Counted from the stretch's first letter, positions 8,215-16,499 are shown. The stretch: 64,000 nt of DNA from Sphaerochaeta sp. (GCA_022482495.1 JAKVPA010000004.1:124001-188000), one strand, 5' to 3'. Numbers and translations: made by a program. The notes: generated by a model not told the origin, from the letters alone.

Positions 8215-9052
8215 GGCAGGCGGAGAAGAGCAGGGCGATCTCTTCTTTCCATTTTGTTTCATCCGGGGTTTCCAGGATCAACGGGATGTCCTGGAAACGG
8301 GGATCCTGGACGATCCAGGAAAACGGTTCCTTTCCGATGGCTCCTTCCCCGATGCTTGCATGGCGGTCCACATGGCTGCCGAAGGCGCTTATCGCGTCAT
8401 TCAGATGCATGCCGGCAAGGCGGGGAAACCCGATGACCGCTCCGAATGTCTCAAACGTTTTCTCGTACGTTTCCCTGGTTCGGATATCATATCCCGCTGC
8501 GAAAATGTGGCAGGTGTCGATGCACACGCCGATCGCCTCAGGGTGGTTGCTGTATCCGATGATGTCCCGGATCTCCTGGAACGTCGATCCGACGTTGGTG
8601 CCTTGCCCCGCCGTCGTCTCGATGACCGGCATGACGGTCGGGACCTGCTCGATGGCAAGATCGATGGACTGGGCGACCAGGCGGAGACACTGGTCCACGC
8701 TGATCTGGTTCAGATGGGAACCCGGATGGAAGTTCAGCTTTTCCAGATGCAGGGCGTCGCACCGGCGCATCTCTTCAAGGAACGCCGCTTGGGCGGAACG
8801 CAGTTTCTCTTCCACCGGACTGCCCAGGTTGATCAGATAGCTGTCGTGGGGGAGGATCGCCTTGGGAGAGAAACCCAATTGCTCCACGGTGGAACGGAAC
8901 GCGGTGATCTGCCCTTCCGTAAGCGGGGGGACGGTCCACTGCCGTTGGTTCTTGGTGAACAGGGCGAACGCATTGGCCCCCAGATCATGCGCCTGGATGG
9001 CGGCGTTCTCCAACCCTCCCGCGATGTGGGTGTGACAACCGATGTATACCAT
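8198..9052 (-). CDS. nfo: Endonuclease IV (AP endonuclease)
   Basis: 284 residues, normal length. It cleaves 5' of abasic sites in base-excision repair and uses three zinc ions in a TIM barrel. Signature segments: YIGCHTHIAGGLENA at the start, GVCIDTCHIFAAGYDI, HLNDAISAFGSHVDRHASIGEG and the final LETPDE metal-ligand strand. There is no Shine-Dalgarno before ATG 9052. A good promoter ends 6 bases upstream, so the message is probably leaderless. It is the first gene of an operon with the glycerophosphodiesterase and is divergent from the M16 protease gene. Confidence 0.95.
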   Translation of the reverse strand: MVYIGCHTHIAGGLENAAIQAHDLGANAFALFTKNQRQWTVPPLTEGQITAFRSTVEQLGFSPKAILPHDSYLINLGSPVEEKLRSAQAAFLEEMRRCDALHLEKLNFHPGSHLNQISVDQCLRLVAQSIDLAIEQVPTVMPVIETTAGQGTNVGSTFQEIRDIIGYSNHPEAIGVCIDTCHIFAAGYDIRTRETYEKTFETFGAVIGFPRLAGMHLNDAISAFGSHVDRHASIGEGAIGKEPFSWIVQDPRFQDIPLILETPDETKWKEEIALLFSACHADHA

Positions 9053-9058
9053 GCCTGT

Positions 9059-9087
9059 ATGATACTGTCTCAGAAGGGAAAGGACAA
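9059..9087 (-). promoter_or_regulatory. Leaderless-type promoter of nfo
   Basis: Read on the minus strand: TTGTCC (9087-9082), 17 bases, TATCAT (9064-9059), then only 6 bases to ATG 9052. Transcription would start at or next to the A of the ATG. Confidence 0.6.
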
Positions 9088-9141
9088 CTTCTCACGGTAC
9101 GTTGTTCCTTCTTCCCGGGAAAAACGATATGCTGGATCGGT

Positions 9142-12048
9142 ATGAGTGACCAGCAGTTCAAAGAAGGGGATTCGGTTTCCCAGTTCACGTTGCGTCAGGT
9201 GTGCGACCTTCCCGATTACCAGGCGAAGGGATACCTGTTCGTCCATGATGTCACCGGTATGGAAGTCTGCTTTGTGGAGAACCAGGATTCCGAGCAGTTC
9301 TTCAGCTACATCGTCCGGACCATCCCCACCGATGACACCGGAGTGCCCCACATTCTGGAACACAGCACGCTTTCCGGAAGCAGGAAGTACCCGGTGCATG
9401 ATCCATTCATGGATTTGGAGAAAGGGTCGACCAACACCTATCTCAACGCGATGACCTATCCGGACAAGACGATCTATCTTGCCGCCTCCCCGCTCTCCAA
9501 GGATTTCTCCAACCTGTTTTCCGTGTACACCGACGCGGTGTTCCACCCGTTGCTTCGCAAGGAAGCGTTCCAGCAGGAGGGGATCCGTCTGGTCAAGGAT
9601 GCCAAAGGCGTCCGCTGGGAAGGGGTGGTGTTCAGCGAGATGCTGGGCTCGGCAGCCGATCATGACGAGGTGCTTGCCCGTCAGGTGATCAAAGCGCTGT
9701 ATCCGGATGACTGCTATCGCTTTGATTCCGGCGGGAACCCCTGTTCCATCATTCATCTGACCTACCAGGGGTATCTGGATTTTTATCGTTCCCATTACCA
9801 TCCTTCCAACTGCCGGCTTTTGGTCTACGGGGACAATGATATTCCCGCCCTGTTGTCCTTCCTGCAGGACGGTTATCTGAAAGACTACCAACGGGGGGTG
9901 ACGCTTCCTCCGGTTTCCTTGGATCCCGCCTGGCATGGCGCGAGCAAGGTCGTTCCCGGACCATTGGAAGGGAAAGGCAAGGAGAACGGCGCGTCGATCC
10001 TTGTGGCGTGGCGGACGACCGACGCGTCCGATCCCTTGGAAGTGACCACCTTGGACACGCTCTCCGACCTGCTTCTGGATGATCCCAGTTGCCCGTTGTA
10101 CAAAGCGTTGCTGGAATCCGGATTGGGGGAGGACATCTCCCCGGAGTCCGGCATGGTGGCCGATTTTCCCCAGATGCCGTTCATGGCCGGCTTCAAGGGC
10201 ATCAAACCGGGAAAGGAAGACGAAGTGGTGGAGCTGGTGGACCGGACGCTCCGCTCCATCGTCAAGGAAGGAATCGGGGAGGAAGCCATCCAAGGCAGGA
10301 TGAAGCGTTCCCGCTTCAAACAGCAGGAGATCGCGGGCTCCGTTCCCCAGGGACTGAGGATCATGGACCGCGCCATGGCAGGCTGGATGAACGGCAAAGG
10401 TCCGTTCTCCACCATGCAGGTGGGGCCGGCGTTGGACGCGTTGGATGCGCAATTGGCAAAAGATCCCCGGTATTTTGAGCATTGGATCGAACGAAACCTG
10501 CTGGACAATCCCCGACGGGTCGTCATCTCGCTGTACCCTGATGAAGCGTACCTGAAGCACCAGCAGGAGTATCTTGCCCAACAGGCGGAGAAAGCGGTGA
10601 CGGCCGACGCCACGTTGGACGAGGAAAGCCGCCATTTTCTGGAATACGAGAATACGCCGGATGGTGAAGAAGCCCACAGGAGCGTTCCCCGTCTGTCCAT
10701 CGCCGACCTGCCGGTGGACATCAAACCCAACCGGTATGAGACCCACCTCTGTCTGGATCGGCCGGTGTATACGATGCAGCAGTTCTGCAACGGCATCGTC
10801 TACCTCTCCATCGCCGTCCTGGTGGACGACCTGCCCGACGAGGAGTTCCGGTATCTTTCCCTGTACACACGGCTGTTGCTGGAGACCGGGGTGGGGAAAC
10901 TGAATGACCGAGAGGCGGCGCTGACGATGAAACGGCTGTTTGGGGGCGTGGCCATTCTGGTGGACAGTGACAGCGACATGCAGGACCATCAGTCTCATGC
11001 CACGGTGACGGTCCGGCTGAAGATGCTGAAGAAGGATCTGCCTGAGGCGTTGGCGTTCGCCACCGACCTGTGGCTTTCCGCCCATGTCACCGACAAGGCG
11101 CGGATCCATGTGGCGTTGGGGGATCTGAAAGGGGACTACCGTGACAGCGTCACCTATGGGGCGAGCAGTTTCGCCAGCCTGTACGCGTCCGCTCCGTTCA
11201 CCCAGGCAGGGTGGGAGAGCGAGGAGGTGGGTGGCGTGAGCCAGTGGGAGTTCCTCACCGGCCTGAAACACTTGGATGCCGTCTCCGCCATGATGGGCAG
11301 GCTCCAGGAGAAACTTGCATCCCGCAGCAGGATGGTCTTCCACCTCACCGGGGATGACCCCGTGTCATTGCTTCCCTCCATGGAGCGGTTCATTGGTTCC
11401 TTTCCGGACAGGCAGGTGCCGGCAGTCCGTCGCACCCAGCCGTTGATCGCTCCGGATGAAGTGCGGTACCGGGCGTTCTCGCTTCCCAGCAACGTCAGCT
11501 ACTGCGCCCTGGTGCATCGCAGTGATCCCCTCTCCAGCCCGCTCCAGGTTGCCGAAATGGTGCTGGGGCAGATCATGACGACCAATGACCTGTGGAGCAG
11601 CGTCCGTATGAAAGGCGGGGCGTACGGGGTGGATGCCCGTACCAATCTGTCCGACCAGCTGTTCCAGTTCATCACCTACCGGGATCCCCGCATCAGCGGC
11701 AGTTTCCAGGATTACCGGACGGTGTTGCAACGGTATGCGGCAGAGGAGCCTTCCCAGGAAGAGATCGAGAACGCCAAGATTTCGTTGATCGGCCTGGAAC
11801 TCAAGCCGCTGGGCCCCAGTCAGGCGGCGACGATTTCATTCAAGCGGATTTTGATGCGGTACGATGACGTGATGCGCGAGGCGCGGCGAAGACAGTTGCT
11901 TTCCGTGGACGGCGCGATGCTTCGTCAGGCGGCGGAAAGCCTGCTGGCGAAGTTGGACGCCGAGCGGAGTCTGGTGGTGTTCACCTCCCGCAAGATGCTG
12001 CAGAAGGATGGCGCGTTCCCCGCTCAGCTGACGTCGCTTCCGTTGTAA
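9142..12048 (+). CDS. M16C zinc metalloprotease (presequence-protease type)
   Basis: 968 residues, the length of PreP-like, single-chain insulinase-family proteases. The inverted zinc motif HILEH is present (His70, Glu73, His74) in TGVPHILEHSTLSG, followed by the distal Glu region (GVVFSEMLGSAADHDEVL). The KGSTNTYLNAMTYPDKTIY segment is diagnostic of the M16C family. The C-terminal half contains the catalytically silent second pair of M16 domains. These enzymes degrade free peptides inside a closed chamber. No signal peptide is seen, so it is cytosolic. No Shine-Dalgarno; a TATGCT hexamer (9128-9133) ends 8 bases before the ATG but has only a poor -35. The 3' end overlaps the convergent hydrogenase-like gene by 25 bases. 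Confidence 0.92.
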   Translation: MSDQQFKEGDSVSQFTLRQVCDLPDYQAKGYLFVHDVTGMEVCFVENQDSEQFFSYIVRTIPTDDTGVPHILEHSTLSGSRKYPVHDPFMDLEKGSTNTYLNAMTYPDKTIYLAASPLSKDFSNLFSVYTDAVFHPLLRKEAFQQEGIRLVKDAKGVRWEGVVFSEMLGSAADHDEVLARQVIKALYPDDCYRFDSGGNPCSIIHLTYQGYLDFYRSHYHPSNCRLLVYGDNDIPALLSFLQDGYLKDYQRGVTLPPVSLDPAWHGASKVVPGPLEGKGKENGASILVAWRTTDASDPLEVTTLDTLSDLLLDDPSCPLYKALLESGLGEDISPESGMVADFPQMPFMAGFKGIKPGKEDEVVELVDRTLRSIVKEGIGEEAIQGRMKRSRFKQQEIAGSVPQGLRIMDRAMAGWMNGKGPFSTMQVGPALDALDAQLAKDPRYFEHWIERNLLDNPRRVVISLYPDEAYLKHQQEYLAQQAEKAVTADATLDEESRHFLEYENTPDGEEAHRSVPRLSIADLPVDIKPNRYETHLCLDRPVYTMQQFCNGIVYLSIAVLVDDLPDEEFRYLSLYTRLLLETGVGKLNDREAALTMKRLFGGVAILVDSDSDMQDHQSHATVTVRLKMLKKDLPEALAFATDLWLSAHVTDKARIHVALGDLKGDYRDSVTYGASSFASLYASAPFTQAGWESEEVGGVSQWEFLTGLKHLDAVSAMMGRLQEKLASRSRMVFHLTGDDPVSLLPSMERFIGSFPDRQVPAVRRTQPLIAPDEVRYRAFSLPSNVSYCALVHRSDPLSSPLQVAEMVLGQIMTTNDLWSSVRMKGGAYGVDARTNLSDQLFQFITYRDPRISGSFQDYRTVLQRYAAEEPSQEEIENAKISLIGLELKPLGPSQAATISFKRILMRYDDVMREARRRQLLSVDGAMLRQAAESLLAKLDAERSLVVFTSRKMLQKDGAFPAQLTSLPL

Positions 12049-13361
12049 AGTCCTTTTCCCAAGGAACGATCGCCCCAGATTTTGGAGAGTTGGTTCATCA
12101 ACTTGGGATCTTTGAGCTTCAGGACGACGCACTGGCGGATGGATGCCTCGCTGCGGGCGATATCTTCGGCCAGCGTCCTGCAGGTCGGCGCGCCGCACAG
12201 TCCGCAGTCGATGCCGGGAAGCGCGTTCGCGATCATCCGGGAGTTCTCCATCTTGTGGATCGCCTTGGACGTGTCGGTGTCCCAGACCAGTGCCTCCGAG
12301 GGGATGGGGCGTTCCATCTCCATGTCGTTTCTGATGATGTCCTGGTACTGGTCGATCCGCTCCTGCAGCGCGTCATCCAGTTCGGACGGCAGGCTTTGCG
12401 CCCAGTGGCGGAGCCGTTCGTTGGCCAGGAACCGGTTGCGTACGGTAAGCACGCCGCCGGCGCATCCCTCGGCGCAGGCGTCCAGTTCCAGGAAATTCAG
12501 GTTGGTGTTCTCGTCTTCCTCCAGCTGTTCCAGGAAGTCGATGACGTTGTGCATTTCATCCACCGCCATGGCGCGCTCGGTGACGCCAATGCATTCCCCC
12601 TTGACGGTGGACCAGAGCAGTGCGGATGCCGTGCATCCGGGGAAGGTGAAGCCATCGGGAAGGGAAGGATCCGGGGTCTTGTGGGAAGAGAGGTATTCCC
12701 TGACCTTGTTGTACGCCGTATCCATGTTGATGGCTCCTTGGAACAGTCTGCTTTCATCGCTGCCGGTGGTCTTGATCTGGGCGATTTTCGCCGCGCAGGG
12801 GGTGAAATAAAATACCCCGATGGTCTGGGCGTCCACACCTTCGGCAAGGATCTCGGCACGGGCGAACATCGCCATGATCTGCGACGGGGGCCTGCGAAGG
12901 GTCAGATCCTCAAGCAACAGGGGATAGCGCATCTGGATCAGTTTCATCACCGCCGGACAGTAGTTGCTGATGGTCAGTCCTGTTTTGGGGATGATCCGGG
13001 GAGAGAGCTGGTTCAGGACATCCACGCCGCTTTCGGCCAGGTACAGGTCGGTGAATCCCAGTTGTCGGATCGCCTGGCAGATATGGGGGATGGTGTACGT
13101 GTCGGGAAACTGGGCGAAGAAGATGGCCGGGACGATGGCCACCCGGCGCGCGTAGCGGGTGACCTCTCCGAACGGTGTCTGTTCGATGCGGATCGCCCCA
13201 TGGGGGCAGGCGTGCAGGCATTGCCCGCAGTTGATGCACAGTCCGGAGAGCACGTGGGCATGGCCGTCATGGATCCTGATGGCTTGGGTGGGGCACTGCT
13301 TCATGCAGTGGGTGCATCCCCAACACACATCCTGGTCGATGGTCAGACTATGATGCATCAT
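12024..13361 (-). CDS. [FeFe]-hydrogenase-like iron-sulfur protein, probably sensory
   Basis: 445 residues, GAAGGAGGAA before the ATG. Order: two 4Fe-4S ferredoxin motifs (Cys13/16/19/23 and 42/45/48/52), a [FeFe]-hydrogenase large-subunit domain (about 70-320), and a C-terminal 4-Cys FeS domain (Cys386, 389, 394, 411; IDCGLCGAPTC). The four Cys that hold the H-cluster cubane in true enzymes appear retained (Cys135, 189, 296, 300), as is Lys192. The proton-transfer Cys of the first loop is Tyr134 (SNYCPAVM in place of TSCCPxW), the Met of the second loop is Thr187, and the third loop lacks the GGGQP ending. It is therefore unlikely to be a fast H2-producing enzyme and resembles sensory-type hydrogenase homologues. 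Its RsbW-like and DRTGG neighbours support signalling. No maturase or NuoE/NuoF gene lies in the window. Confidence 0.85.
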   Translation of the reverse strand: MMHHSLTIDQDVCWGCTHCMKQCPTQAIRIHDGHAHVLSGLCINCGQCLHACPHGAIRIEQTPFGEVTRYARRVAIVPAIFFAQFPDTYTIPHICQAIRQLGFTDLYLAESGVDVLNQLSPRIIPKTGLTISNYCPAVMKLIQMRYPLLLEDLTLRRPPSQIMAMFARAEILAEGVDAQTIGVFYFTPCAAKIAQIKTTGSDESRLFQGAINMDTAYNKVREYLSSHKTPDPSLPDGFTFPGCTASALLWSTVKGECIGVTERAMAVDEMHNVIDFLEQLEEDENTNLNFLELDACAEGCAGGVLTVRNRFLANERLRHWAQSLPSELDDALQERIDQYQDIIRNDMEMERPIPSEALVWDTDTSKAIHKMENSRMIANALPGIDCGLCGAPTCRTLAEDIARSEASIRQCVVLKLKDPKLMNQLSKIWGDRSLGKGLYNGSDVS

Positions 13362-13369
13362 TTCCTCCT

Positions 13370-13783
13370 TCAGGCAATCTTGAAGAACATCGTGATATGG
13401 GTATGGTCGCCCGCCTTGGTGACGATGTCCAGCTTGTCGGCGTTCTTCTTGATGTTGGGCAGCCCCATGCCAGCCCCGTATCCCAACGCCCTCACTTCAT
13501 CACTTGCCGTCGACCATCCCTCCTGCATGGCGAGGTTCAGGTCCGGAATTCCCGGTCCGGTGTCGATCACCTGGACCGTCACGCCGGACTCATCCACATC
13601 CAGCACCACCTTTCCCCCGTAACTGTGGGCGATGACATTCACCTCCGCCTCGAACGTGGCGACGACGATCCGTTTGATGACCAGGGGGTTGATGCCCAGT
13701 TTCTTCAGGATCTGCTTGATGGCGCTTGCCGCCGCACCTGCCACGGAGAAGTCTTTCGCCGGTACCGCATATTCCGCATGCAT
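13370..13783 (-). CDS. RsbW-like ATP-binding regulatory protein (HATPase)
   Basis: 137 residues, a stand-alone GHKL ATPase domain of the anti-sigma-factor/serine kinase kind. The N box is in FEAEVNVIAHSYGG, the G1 box is DTGPGIPD and the G2 box GYGAGMGLPNI. The long ATP lid of SpoIIAB is short, as in the versions found in hydrogenase gene clusters of Clostridia and Thermotogae. It may phosphorylate or bind a partner, with the DRTGG proteins or the hydrogenase-like protein as candidates. It is separated by one base from the upstream DRTGG gene and by 8 from the downstream FeS gene, so all are probably co-translated. No STAS (anti-anti-sigma) gene is in the window. Confidence 0.85.
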   Translation of the reverse strand: MHAEYAVPAKDFSVAGAAASAIKQILKKLGINPLVIKRIVVATFEAEVNVIAHSYGGKVVLDVDESGVTVQVIDTGPGIPDLNLAMQEGWSTASDEVRALGYGAGMGLPNIKKNADKLDIVTKAGDHTHITMFFKIA

Positions 13784-13784
13784 C

Positions 13785-14129
13785 TCAATACACCGGCTTC
13801 AATCCCGCATTGTACAGAAGCGCGCTGGACTTGAATGCCGAATACGGGGTGCAGGCAAGTGCGATGTCCAGCTCGTTGGCCATCGCGATCATCGTCTGGC
13901 TGGGGAACTTGTTCCTGACCAGAAGAATGTTGGCGATGTCACTCATTTCCGCCGTGCGGATGCTCTGGTTGTTGGACAACCCGGTGATGAGCAGGATGTC
14001 GTCCTCAAGAAGGGTCAGCACATCGCTCATCAGGTCGCTGGCGAACCCAAGCCGCACCTCCTGGTCAAGGTGGGACTGTCCGCACACCAGTTTCGCTCCG
14101 GTAACCTGGATGACTTCACGGAATTTCAT
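13785..14129 (-). CDS. DRTGG-domain protein (second copy)
   Basis: 114 residues, a single DRTGG-type domain: KFREVIQVTGAKLVCG, a central SDVLTLLEDDILLITGLSNN strand-turn, then RTAEMSDIANILLVRNKFPS and an Ala-rich helix. DRTGG domains also occur in phosphotransacetylases and CBS-pyrophosphatases, where they contribute to adenine-nucleotide binding; that property is assumed, not shown. It resembles the gene at 14178-14525 along its whole length, so the pair probably arose by duplication and may form a heterodimer. It lies one base before the RsbW-like gene. Confidence 0.8.
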   Translation of the reverse strand: MKFREVIQVTGAKLVCGQSHLDQEVRLGFASDLMSDVLTLLEDDILLITGLSNNQSIRTAEMSDIANILLVRNKFPSQTMIAMANELDIALACTPYSAFKSSALLYNAGLKPVY

Positions 14130-14177
14130 GGAAAGAAGTATAGCACGAAACAGAGATGATGTGAGAAAAACAACCGG

Positions 14178-14525
14178 TCAGTGATACAGGCTGTTCACAC
14201 CGTTCTTGGAGAGCAGGTCGGTGACGGAAGAGAGATCCATCGCCGTGGTGGCCAGGGAGATGGCGGAAGCCTTGGCCAGGGCGATCATCGCCGCGGTGGG
14301 CTGGTGCCCGTCGGTGATCAGAATATCCGGGATGTCGCTCATCAGGGCGGTGCGAACCACCAGAATGCCGCACAGATCGGTGACCATCAAGGCATCAAAG
14401 CGGGAAAGCACCAGCACGGAACTCATCATCGATGTGGTGTACTCCAAGGATATCTCCTTCTCAGCGTGGAGATCCCCGGTCAGGGAGGTGCCTTGGACAA
14501 GGCGAATGATATCCTTCAGCAACAT
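14178..14525 (-). CDS. DRTGG-domain protein (first copy)
   Basis: 115 residues, same fold as its downstream neighbour: LLKDIIRLVQGTSLTGDL, SSVLVLSRFDALMVTDLCG, RTALMSDIPDILITDGHQPT, then LAKASAISLATTAMDLSSV. It leads the four-gene minus-strand cluster that ends with the hydrogenase-like gene. No Shine-Dalgarno precedes ATG 14525, and a weak promoter ends 6 bases upstream. A 48-base gap separates it from the second DRTGG gene, enough for a new ribosome site. Its role is unknown; a regulatory nucleotide-binding role is inferred from family and context. Confidence 0.8.
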   Translation of the reverse strand: MLLKDIIRLVQGTSLTGDLHAEKEISLEYTTSMMSSVLVLSRFDALMVTDLCGILVVRTALMSDIPDILITDGHQPTAAMIALAKASAISLATTAMDLSSVTDLLSKNGVNSLYH

Positions 14526-14531
14526 GACTTC

Positions 14532-14560
14532 AGCGTATCGTGCATTGGGGTTTTTCGCAA
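14532..14560 (-). promoter_or_regulatory. Possible leaderless promoter of the DRTGG/hydrogenase-like cluster
   Basis: On the minus strand: TTGCGA (14560-14555), 17 bases, TACGCT (14537-14532), then 6 bases to ATG 14525. The -10 is poor, but the geometry matches other leaderless-type sites in the window. Confidence 0.35.
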
Positions 14561-14567
14561 CGGTTCC

Positions 14568-15515
14568 TCAGTGCTTGACGATCTCTTTGATGGCGTGCCC
14601 GATCAACATCTTGGTGTATTTCTTCAGCTTGAGTTCCGTGTCCAGTGGCTGGGATCCCCGCTCCCCGAGGAACAGTTCCCCGACGTTGTGGTATTTGGAG
14701 AAGATGGCAACGGCATCCGCCTCTCCTTGGCGCTCGTGCCCGTCAATCGCTTCCTGGTCGAAATTCAGCGTCCCGGAGAAGAAATCCCCCAGACTGACCG
14801 AAGGAACGATTTCGACGAAGTGGGCGCCGGGAAATGCCGATTTGTCCACGTAGTCCCGCTGCGCCAGATAGACGACGATGAAATTGCGGTAGCCCCGCTC
14901 ATACAGCGGCCGTACGGGGACGTTGTCCCCCAGGCCTCCATCGAAGAAACTCTCCCCTTCCATTTCCACCGGGGTGTAGACCAGCGGGATGGCACTGGTG
15001 GCCGTCAGGATCTGGACGCCGTCGGTGCGGGAAAGATGGTTCAGCAGAAACGTGTACGGCCGTTGGGTCCTGCTGCCCCAGCAGGTGGCGTAACACTTCA
15101 CCGGGCTGTGTTCCAGCACGGGGTCGGTCAGGGCGGTGAGGATCATCTTCTCCAGCCGCTGTCGGCTGAACAGGCTCATCTGCGTTCTCGTCGGTCCAAG
15201 CCATTTCCCTTCACCCTGTCTGCCCGGCCTGAGCGCGGGGAGTTCCACTTTGATCTGTTCCCGGAGTGTGCGGAGGGCTTCCTTGTCGAAATACAGGATG
15301 TCGTCCTTGGAGATATGTCCCCACATCTCGTTCGCCTTTTCCAGGCTTCCATAGCCATACAGACATCCGTTCATCGCGCCGATGGATGTTCCGCTCACCG
15401 CGGTGATGTAGGTTTCCAGACCGAATTCCCGGATTGCTTTCCATACGCCGATCTGGTAGGCGCCTTTGGCGCCACCCCCGGCAAACACCAATCCGATATC
15501 CCGCACCGTTTCCAT
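14568..15515 (-). CDS. Patatin-like phospholipase, cytoplasmic
   Basis: 315 residues from ATG 15515. The preceding AAGG can serve as ribosome site, and the upstream extension to 15551 does not fit the family. Ser-Asp dyad lipase: oxyanion loop GGGAKGAYQIG (13-23), nucleophile GTSIG with Ser44, and catalytic Asp192 in FFDGGLGDNVP. No signal peptide or barrel, unlike the patatin at 24602. It probably hydrolyses phospholipids or lysolipids at the inner face of the membrane. The middle contains two Cys (CYATC) with no clear role. It lies 42 bases upstream of the DRTGG cluster on the same strand, but that cluster seems to have its own promoter. Confidence 0.9.
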   Translation of the reverse strand: METVRDIGLVFAGGGAKGAYQIGVWKAIREFGLETYITAVSGTSIGAMNGCLYGYGSLEKANEMWGHISKDDILYFDKEALRTLREQIKVELPALRPGRQGEGKWLGPTRTQMSLFSRQRLEKMILTALTDPVLEHSPVKCYATCWGSRTQRPYTFLLNHLSRTDGVQILTATSAIPLVYTPVEMEGESFFDGGLGDNVPVRPLYERGYRNFIVVYLAQRDYVDKSAFPGAHFVEIVPSVSLGDFFSGTLNFDQEAIDGHERQGEADAVAIFSKYHNVGELFLGERGSQPLDTELKLKKYTKMLIGHAIKEIVKH

Positions 15516-15604
15516 GATTGTTACCTTAGCGAAAACAAAAAAGGAAAACAAGGTTGCCGGTCATTTCCTTTTTTCCTATCTTGGAAGAAGAAGGAGTAAC
15601 GAGC

Positions 15605-15766
15605 ATGATCTTTTTGCAAACGCTTGCATCGTATTATCTGACAAGATATTGTTACGTCACCGCTTCGATGAACAAATCAAAAGTGACCCGTTTCCTGTTG
15701 ATCCTTGCCAATGCGGCCGTCGTCTCGATGATCTGGTCCAAGCAGGTTCTTTCCCTGGTTTCATAA
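15605..15766 (+). CDS. Small membrane ORF, hypothetical
   Basis: 53 residues. A strong ribosome site (GAAGGAGTAACGAGC) stands before ATG 15605, which is the main reason to believe it. The sequence MIFLQTLASYYLTRYCYVTA then KVTRFLLILANAAVVSMIW suggests one membrane helix near residues 27-42 with a basic turn before it. The local base composition is more AT-rich than the neighbours. It is flanked by a 5' stretch of A/T runs and a perfect palindrome just after the stop. No family is recognised, and it could still be spurious. Confidence 0.4.
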   Translation: MIFLQTLASYYLTRYCYVTASMNKSKVTRFLLILANAAVVSMIWSKQVLSLVS

Positions 15767-15784
15767 TCCGTCAGATCTGACGGA
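15767..15784. terminator. Perfect 18-bp palindrome between convergent genes
   Basis: TCCGTCAGATCTGACGGA reads the same on both strands. As RNA it makes a 7-bp stem with a 4-base loop, one base after the stop of the small ORF and 15 before the 3' end of the opposing gene. There is no U tract, so it could be a weak bidirectional terminator or a protein site. Confidence 0.45.
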
Positions 15785-15798
15785 GGGAAGGAGCCGGC

Positions 15799-16368
15799 TC
15801 AGACGTCGGAATCCTCGTACGGTTCCTCTTCCTCGTCCTCATCAGGGCCATCTCCGTACGACGAATCGTCTTTTTCCCCATCATCGTCATCATCATCCAC
15901 CGGGTCGTCATCCACCGCGTCCCCGTCATCCTCACGGTTCATCTTCTGGAATGCCGAGTCCATCTGTTTCTCATGCTGGACTTCCCGGATGATCTCATCA
16001 ATGTTCGCCTCGGTGTACGTCTCCCAATTGCTCTCGTCCTCATCCAGCAGGTCATCGGTCAATTGGTCGACCACCATGTCGACGTATTTGGGATTCCCGT
16101 CGTAGGCAAGGGCGTCCTTTGTCCGTTTTTTTGCTGCTTCAATGATCTTCCAATAGGTCTCCGAGGCCATGACGTTCTGACGTTTCTTCTCTTTGTCCGA
16201 CAAGCCTTCTGGTTCCTGGTAATGGCAGTTCTCCTGTTTCATCACGGAAAGCGGGATGACGGAGTTTGATTGCCGGGCGCGATTGACCGTACAGAACGGT
16301 GTGCTTCCCAGCGTCACGTAGTATTTGCAAAGCCTTCCCTTGCAGAACGGTGGCAGTTTGATGCTCAT
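15799..16368 (-). CDS. Cys-containing protein with a very acidic tail
   Basis: 189 residues from ATG 16368 (GGGGAG upstream). The N-terminal 50 residues hold four Cys (9, 14, 26, 48) spaced like a small metal or FeS site: PPFCKGRLCKYYVTLGS, PFCTV, and NCHY. A charged helical middle follows (TYWKIIEAAKKRTKDALAY). The last about 55 residues are almost all Asp and Glu, with runs such as DDDPVDDDDDDGEKDD. Such tails mimic nucleic acid or bind cations or basic proteins. I do not recognise the family. It is divergent from glpK, with a consensus -35 inside an inverted repeat. Confidence 0.7.
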   Translation of the reverse strand: MSIKLPPFCKGRLCKYYVTLGSTPFCTVNRARQSNSVIPLSVMKQENCHYQEPEGLSDKEKKRQNVMASETYWKIIEAAKKRTKDALAYDGNPKYVDMVVDQLTDDLLDEDESNWETYTEANIDEIIREVQHEKQMDSAFQKMNREDDGDAVDDDPVDDDDDDGEKDDSSYGDGPDEDEEEEPYEDSDV

Positions 16369-16388
16369 ATGGTTCTCCCCACAAAATC

Positions 16389-16417
16389 GAAATACCATGC
16401 TTGGGGGTTGTTGTCAA
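16389..16417 (-). promoter_or_regulatory. Promoter of the acidic-tail protein gene
   Basis: On the minus strand: consensus TTGACA (16417-16412), 17 bases, TATTTC (16394-16389), then 20 bases including GGGGAG to ATG 16368. Confidence 0.55.
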
Positions 16418-16421
16418 CAAC
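16407..16421. promoter_or_regulatory. Operator-like inverted repeat over the -35
   Basis: GTTGTTG-T-CAACAAC, 7-bp arms about one central base, covers the -35 TTGACA of the minus-strand gene and lies 53 bases upstream of the glpK -10. It is the expected place for a repressor acting on either divergent gene. Confidence 0.4.
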
Positions 16422-16499
16422 GGACACGCGAATCCCTTACCGGTTTTTTCTGTTCGTTTGGACACTTTTGCTTTATACTGGGGGCATCCGGAGGTTCCC

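Noticed and set aside
9070-11343. 757-codon open frame on the minus strand
   Set aside because: It lies fully antisense to the M16 protease, whose HILEH and other motifs are clear; the antisense product is His/Arg/Gly rich with no domain.
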